Source: Saccharum officinarum
Taxonomy: Eukaryota > Streptophyta > Magnoliopsida > Poales > Poaceae
Assembly (NCBI GenBank): GCA_020631735.1
Contig: CM036160.1
Location: forward strand, 7,842,746 to 7,906,745
DNA length: 64,000 nt
Direction of reading: 5' to 3'
Part shown: piece after piece, positions 57,657 to 64,000 of the stretch
Layout of the letters: each line of letters opens with the position of its first letter
How positions within the stretch are numbered: the first letter of the stretch is position 1
Translations under genes and position numbers: made by a program
The notes under the pieces: model-generated
Database searches by the model: none
Told to the model about the DNA's origin: nothing
What the model saw: only the letters and a program-made list of their open reading frames with translations

Positions 57657-58385
57657 AAAAACACGGGGCGGAGGCGGCTCGGGAACACGGCCGGCCGGTG
57701 GGGCGGATGACGCTCCGGTGGTCACTGTTGCGCGATGGGGCGGTTTTGCGAGCAGGAAATGGGCGGAAGGGCAGCTGGGGGAGCGAGAACGGGGTCGCAC
57801 CATCCATTTAAAGAGTCCGGGGAGCGGGGGACGCTCCCACGACGCGGAAGGAGGTGGGCGCGGGCGGCGGTTCTCGCTGTTGCGTGCGACACGGGGAGCG
57901 GGCGGGAGGAGGGAGGCGACTGACGGGTGGGCCTTGCTCGTCAGCGAGTGAGAGAGAGGTTGAGGGCAGCAACAGTGCTGGAGGCCGATCGGGCCGGCCC
58001 AGGAAGAGAATGGGGAGGAAAAGGAGGATGCCACCGCTTGGGCTGGGCCTCGGCCAGTTAAGGGAGGAAGGGGAAGGGGGGGAGGAAGCATGCGGGCCGG
58101 TGGGGAGCTGGGCCAACAGCCGAAAGCGAGGAAAAGAGGAGGAGAAAAAAGATTTTGCTTTTCTTTTTCTATAGCATTTTTCTAAATTCATTTTTAAAAG
58201 GTTTTTGAAACATTTTAGCATTTGAATCAAATCCAGTCATCACAAAAATACAATGCAGCGACATGGATGCATGAACATGTTTCCTTATATTTTGTTTTAA
58301 ATTTTTCATAAAAATTATTATTTCCCTAGGTAAAAATGCTCACAAAAATGCTTATATAAATCATTTTAACTATTTTGGATAAATG
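57657..58385 (-). mobile_element. Diverged fragment of a level-2-type LTR end
   Basis: Resembles 17700-18440: a GC-rich part, then an AT-rich tail with ATGGATGCATGAACATGTTT. It is clearly more diverged than the rest of copy 2 is from copy 1, and it ends GATAAATGTTACA, lacking the usual CAAATTTTAGGGTG. Probably another member of the family rather than the missing half of the LTR at 53820. Confidence 0.6.
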
Positions 58386-59728
58386 TTACAAGCCCAAAGA
58401 AATAACAGCAACGAATGTCCACCGTGTCGTGGTTTGTATCCACCGACGATCTGGACTGTATGAACATTGTATACACCCAAGAGGAATGCAAAAGATAGAC
58501 TGCTAGTACTCCATTTGATTCAACTGCTGCCGGTTTGACTATATATGATTCAGTCAAATTTCACTACAATCTTTGAATTTGTCTCGTGTTTTGATCTACG
58601 TCCTAGTCCTTTTAATTACGCATTTACCTCTCTAAACTTATTCAAGTTCTCGTTTCAATATCAAAATTTTCAAAATACATGTTCAGCTCCCTAAACTTAT
58701 ATTAGTGTACCGTCTCGGTCCATCCTCTTTCCCTACACCATGTTGTGTTGCATATGCCCACCACAATCATTTGGCCATATCCCACTGCACCATGTTCGCC
58801 CATCAACAGTGGTGTTGCGCACGAAGATGAGGCATGTGGCCGGGAGCTCAGGTAGGATCCGCTATGCTGCTTGATCGTCCTTATCGTGCTTGCGCTATCG
58901 TACGTTCCGGCTGAGCATTCGCCAACTGTGGCCCTTCTCGATTTCGCTTGACTCGTTTCCGCTCCATCTCACCGTGGTGCCGACTCCCGCCTCGTGACAG
59001 TCACATTGAACACCACCAACGCCACCAACACACTCCTACCTCTCCCCCGTCGAGCGTGTTCCAACGCTATGTGGCTACACGGGTAAGTGGGCATGTGTGG
59101 TGTGGCTAAGGTGAGTATGCAGGACGGTGGTGCAGAAAATGATAAACCATAATGATATAATGGTACTTTAGGGATCTGAGTGTGCAATTTGCAAATACGA
59201 ATACCGAGACGAGAACTCAAAACAAGTTTATGAAGCCAAACATGCAACTTGTAAGTAACGGGATCGATATAAGAACTCCGAACGAATTTGGAGAGCTGGA
59301 CGTGTAATTTGAAAATATCGAAACCTAATGAGAACTCGGGACAAGTTCGAGGACTGATACTAAAATTTAGTAAAATATAATAAAAAATTCTATTTTAAGT
59401 CAAATTATTTGAAGTTAGATAAGTTTATAAAGAATATTAATAACATTTACAACACTAAATATATGCCTCATAACAATGTATTTTATAATATACATGTAGT
59501 GACCATTGTTTAGTAATAATCATCATTATCATTTTCTTTTGTAAAACTAGAAACTAACTACATATAGGAAATTTCTACTTAAGATAAAGTTATACAAAAT
59601 TATGACATTCTATTCTTTAAACTGAGGTTTGGTAGCAATTGAGAAATTAAAGTTGGGGCAAAGACTCATGGAGAGGTTGCAATTTGTATGGTGGATTTGG
59701 TTTATTATAAAAATGTAAATGATCCATG

Positions 59729-60004
59729 TAGGGATGAAAACGGACAGGATACGAATGGATATTACTGATATTACATTTGTTTTTATATTTCAGTCCGGAT
59801 TTGGATTCGAATACAGATAGTATCAACTATGCCGGATAGGATATGATTGAATATCGACATCATAAATGTGCAATTTCAATATTCGGATACGGATACAGTA
59901 TCAGATGTCGAATATCCGGACTCAAATATGGACAGATCTAAATCCCTCTAAACGAATTCGATCACAAATACAGTTAAAAAAATATCCGTACCATTTTTAT
60001 CCGG
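59729..60004. mobile_element. hAT-like GGATGAAAACGG element (copy 3)
   Basis: Same position as 46105-46379, flanked by GATCCATG (59721-59728) and GATCCATC (60005-60012). Confidence 0.7.
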
Positions 60005-60236
60005 GATCCATCCATGTGAAGTGTAGCAGTCGTAGGGCAGCATCTGTGCATATAGTAGGTGCGTAGGTGACATTGCTTAAGTCCCATCCAGCTGTGTTCG
60101 ATAAGATTCGATTCTTTTGACCATGCACTGCTGCTGTGCACAAATCTAACTGCCTCTACGTACACCATACTATATGAGCAGGGCTAATAATAGACCTCAT
60201 CGCTGGCTGGAAGAATCTTCGCAGTCTACTTATATA

Positions 60237-60479
60237 GGCCGCGTTCACTTGCCATGCATACCCAAAATATTTCCTCTTTCATCCGTCACATCGAATCTTT
60301 AGACGCATGCATGAAGCATTAAATGTAGGTAAAAAAAATAACTAATTGCATAGTTTGTCTGTAAAGTTCGAAACGAATCTTTTGAGTCTAATTAATCCAT
60401 GGTTGGACAAATTTTACCAAATAACAACGAAAAGTGCTACAGTAACTTTTCACTTAAATTTTCTCAACTAAACACAGCC
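60237..60479. mobile_element. PIF MITE private to copy 3, 243 bp
   Basis: ATA on both sides (60234-60236, 60480-60482). Ends GGCCGCGTTCAC and, inverted, GGCTGTGTTTAG. Copy 2 has the empty site CTTATATAATAGTT at about 46598, so the insertion is precisely defined. Confidence 0.92.
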
Positions 60480-60555
60480 ATAATAGTTATTACATCTTCA
60501 CTATTAGTATATGACATATTTGTCTCTCTCACAATTTCTTGGTTCACATCTCTTA

Positions 60556-60797
60556 GGCCCTGTTTAGTTCCCAAAATTTTTGCAAAATTTTTTAGATTCC
60601 CCGTCACATCGAATCTTTGGACACATGCATTAAGCATTAAATATAGATAAAAAATAAAACTAATTACACAGTTTAGACGAAATGGACGAGACGAATCTTT
60701 TAAGTCTAATTAGACCATGATCGGACAATATTTACTAAATAACAACAAAAACGCTACAGTGCCCATTTTGCAAAAAAAATTGCATCTAAACCGGGCC
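60556..60797 (+). mobile_element. PIF MITE, left half of the inverted pair (copy 3)
   Basis: Equivalent of 46684-46925, flanked by TTA (60553-60555 and 60798-60800). Confidence 0.88.
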
Positions 60798-60800
60798 TTA

Positions 60801-61044
60801 GGCCTTGTTTAGTTGACAAAATTTTTGGCAAAATGCAACTGTAGCATTTTCGTTGTTATTTGACAATTAGTGTCCAATCATGATCTAATTAGGCTTAAAA
60901 GATTCGTCTCGTCCATTTCGTCTAAACTGTGTAATTAGTTTTATTTTTTTATCTATATTTAATGCTTCATGCATGCGTCCAAAGATTCGATGTGACAGGG
61001 AATCTACTGTTCTTTTGCAAAATTTTCTGGATCTAAACTGAGCG
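60801..61044 (-). mobile_element. PIF MITE, right half of the inverted pair (copy 3)
   Basis: Equivalent of 46929-47171, ending GAGCG before TTA (61045-61047). Confidence 0.88.
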
Positions 61045-61047
61045 TTA

Positions 61048-64000
61048 GTTCTTGTGTCAAGCCCGCTATAAACTTACTTCTCCTCTCTCCTTTTATCTCT
61101 CTTCTACCTCAGCATACGGCCCACCTACAATCCATTATATAATTGCTCTACTGGTACAAAAGTTCATCGTCCTTCGTGTTCCCTAATTATTGCTTCTTCC
61201 GTCAACAAAAAAATAAAATCCTAATTAGGTCACTAGGTTTAATCAAATTTTATATAAAAATACTAAATTTTACCACACTAAATAATTATTATTAGATTCA
61301 TCATAAATATATTATTATAGTATATTTATTTGCAGTTATAAAATATATTTTTATTGTATACTTATAGTGTACATGAATTATCTAGATGCAAAAAAAATTA
61401 TAGTATACATGAATTAGCTAGATGTTATACAATTAATAATGCATCTAAAATTGTACTCTCTCTATCCCTAACAGAATATATATTGTTCTAATTTCATCAT
61501 GGTCAAAGTGTAAAAAGTTTGATTAAGTGTATGTAGAGTAAAATGTCTACACATATGACCCTAAATAAAATACTATGAAACTATATTTCATGACAAACGT
61601 AATATTGCTAATCTGTATCATAAATATGATTACCTTTAATATGTAAATTTGATCGATTTTATATAATTTGGCTTAAAATAAAGCTAGTGGAATGATACCT
61701 TTTTTGCAACTTTAACTTTTAGTATTGAGATATTAGAAAAGAATATTTGTTTAAATAATTTAATGAGATTTCTATCGTTGTCAAAAGTACCACTGCACAT
61801 ACATGAGTTTGATATAATTTTTGCTGAATTTTCAGCAAGTGTGAGAGATTTGGCAGCAGCAGTAGTGGCCTATGGAGACACTGACACGCTCACACACGCC
61901 CGTAGGAGTACAGTAAACGTGGTCTGGTTGTTTCGACGGTCAAGTGATTGACTTGTTAGAGTACGACTGGGCATGAAATGCAAGCAAGCACGAATGCATG
62001 CTGGGGGGATTCCCTATTCCCTAACCCTTTCTATCCGTTGCTGGTTGCTGCCCAGCCTTCGGGCGACTGCACATGCAACTTTTGTGCAGCGGGCCGGAGA
62101 GCGAGCGAGAGAGGCAAAGTTAAGGAAAGAAGGAACCAGAGAGAGTGTCCTGTTGCTGTTGCTGATACGTCGCTCGAAATGGAACCCATAGCATTGCTTG
62201 CTTGCCATGCACATGCGCCGTACCCCTCGTCGTGCCGATTGGCCCGATTCCGATCCCCTTCTGCGACCACTGCCAAAAATCCAAAGCCTGTGTGCGTGCT
62301 GCCTGCCTCTCATGCATGTGGTTCGTTGCAGTTGCAGCCATGGGTTTCCTTTTGTTTTTTTCATTACCAACAAACTGCTACTAGTGTATATACAGTCAAA
62401 AATAACTGCACAACTTATTTTACAAACGAGTCAATTTTTTCTATCTTTAACTAAATATATACAAAATACCTCTTTATTTCTTTTTTTTTGCGGAGTTATT
62501 TTAAATTATTTTTTTATGTTTGACTTGATTTATAGAAAAAGAGCATAAATGTATGACACTAAATAAGCATATTATAAAAATACATTTTATAATGTATCTA
62601 ATGATACTAAATTGGTGTCATAAACTAACATTATTTTCTATAAATCCGACACAATTCTAGAATATTAAGTTTCATTAGATTAATATTTCAATATATTTTT
62701 ATAATATACATGCATGTTAGGAGATACAAATGTTGTTGACAATTATATTGGAACGTGCTGATATATAGAGCGAGTTTAGATCACCTATAACTAAAGTTTA
62801 GGCCGAATAAAATTTAGTTGGATGGATGGAAGTTCAGATGGCTAAGAGGAACTTTAGCAGGTGCCCTCAAATCAGGGTCTCTATTTTTTTTATATTGGAG
62901 AGCTCCCCCAAACCTTTGGTAGCTCTGTCTTCTAGTTGTACTCCAAACTGAGACTATCAAAACACGACTCTCAAATTAATAAATGACAGATTTGAGAAAA
63001 GGCTATATGTGGACGGAAAGAAATTTCACCTTGTTCACTTATGCTAAAATTTGGCTTATGCTGATACTTATGCTGAAATGTTGTGAGAGGAAAAACATTG
63101 TTCCATGGCTGAAAAGTAGCTCAAGCGAACAGGGTGATTAAACGATTTCTGTCAGTTGGAGTAAGGTTAATACTCATCATCTCAGTTTTGTCCGAATTAC
63201 CAATGCTCATCCTCTCATTTTTTGGATTCCTACAAAAGGGATCCTTAAAAATGGCTTTGGATCAAAGTTTTTCTCGCAAAATGATTAGCATAGAAAAAAA
63301 AGTATCTTAGAATAAGGTATTAAATTAAATCAAGTAAGAGATTCCCATGTGGTCTATGGGATCGCATCACTTGTGAATTTAGATTATCTTTTTTAATTAG
63401 TGGTCAAAACGTGTGGGGCAGAGGGGGGGTAAGGCCTGCGCCTGCAGATATGGTGGAGAGAGAAGAGGAATAAAGAAAAATAATAGACGATAAAATGAAG
63501 GAAGAAAAGAAAACAAAAATAGAAGGGCGTTATAGATACTTTATCATTTTCAATAATCCAATATTTTTCAGAAAAAATGAAGCCATAACCAATAGATGGA
63601 GTTATTTTTGTCGAACCAGAGATCTAACAAACAGGCTATAACACATTAAATCAAACCGAAAAGAAAGCAAGAGATGCTCAATTGTATATGAGATGGCATC
63701 ACTTGTGAATTTAGATGACCTTTTAAATTAGTGGTGTAAACGCTGTGGGGACACACTAACTTGAGCTTACTGTTAGGGCAGCTGTACTTTGTTGTGCGTT
63801 TATGGGTTTCAAGGAATGGTGTTTTGTGTTTTTATAGATGCGAACCGAAATATTTTATATATGCAGGTTCTCTTTTGGAATACATAATACATTGGCCTCT
63901 CACGAATTGGACGTTTCTCCTGTTGCTAACTTTACTTTCAGCTTGTTGGTTGTGAACCCTGTAGCACTGGTTAGGGCACGTAATAATCTTGGTTACGAAA
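61048..64000. other. Copy 3 spacer equivalent to 47175-50120
   Basis: AT-rich and non-coding apart from the doubtful 158-codon frame (61978-62454). The small MITE-like element lies at about 63028-63138. The window ends before the hAT element. Confidence 0.5.

Larger units (their letters stand above)
58425..64000 (+). repeat. Duplicated segment, copy 3 (runs off the window)
   Basis: Matches copy 2 from 44803 with scattered substitutions. Differences include a private 243-bp MITE at 60237-60479, a 9-bp insertion near 62240 and a rearranged 30-bp stretch at 62480. Confidence 0.93.

Noticed and set aside
57479..58091. Frames running across the N block
   Set aside because: Translation through N is meaningless, and the sequence on the two sides does not belong to one element.

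Overview
This window is intergenic DNA from a plant nuclear genome, almost certainly a grass. It is AT-rich, contains no recognisable host gene, and is packed with transposon classes typical of grasses: PIF/Harbinger (Tourist-like) MITEs with TTA/TAA target duplications, Stowaway MITEs with TA duplications, CACTA elements with En/Spm transposase remnants, hAT elements with 8-bp duplications, a Helitron, and nested LTR retrotransposons. The families resemble those I know from Andropogoneae (Sorghum, Saccharum, Miscanthus). That placement is inference from memory, not a search. A run of exactly 100 N (57557-57656) shows that this is a scaffolded assembly.

The dominant large-scale feature is a near-identical segment present three times in direct orientation: copy 1 from 1439 rightwards, copy 2 at 44803-57512, and copy 3 from 58425 to the window end. 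Copies 1 and 2 are offset by about 46.05 kb and copies 2 and 3 by about 13.6-13.9 kb. The assembly gap lies at the right edge of copy 2, so the true extent and spacing of the units cannot be decided here.

Layout. 1-1438 is the end of an LTR-type element inserted into copy 1. 1439-7090 is unit sequence with a hAT element, a PIF MITE and a PIF-like element carrying about 0.8 kb of GC-rich cargo. 7091-18815 is a three-level nest: a minus-strand solo LTR, split by a long minus-strand LTR, split by a plus-strand gag-only Copia-type retrotransposon. Each level has its own target-site duplication. 18821-25395 is AT-rich spacer with MITEs and a small CACTA derivative. 25396-33258 is a minus-strand Helitron holding a Copia gag fragment, a hAT insertion and a decayed CACTA element with transposase. 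33259-44800 is spacer with MITEs, old tandem duplications, a complete 2.85-kb non-autonomous CACTA element (37120-39970) and a MITE pair forming a 1.2-kb inverted repeat. 44803-64000 holds copies 2 and 3 and the gap.

There is no operon or pathway here. The only recognisable proteins are broken ones: a Copia gag with two in-frame stops, an older Copia gag fragment, and an En/Spm transposase in several frames. The value of the window lies in its record of insertion order: insertions shared by the copies predate the duplication, while those private to one copy (1-1438; 60237-60479) probably postdate it. I saw no convincing new enzymatic or defence system. The better candidates for follow-up are the segmental triplication, the cargo-bearing PIF-like element, the composite Helitron, and the MITE pairs that could form long hairpin RNA.
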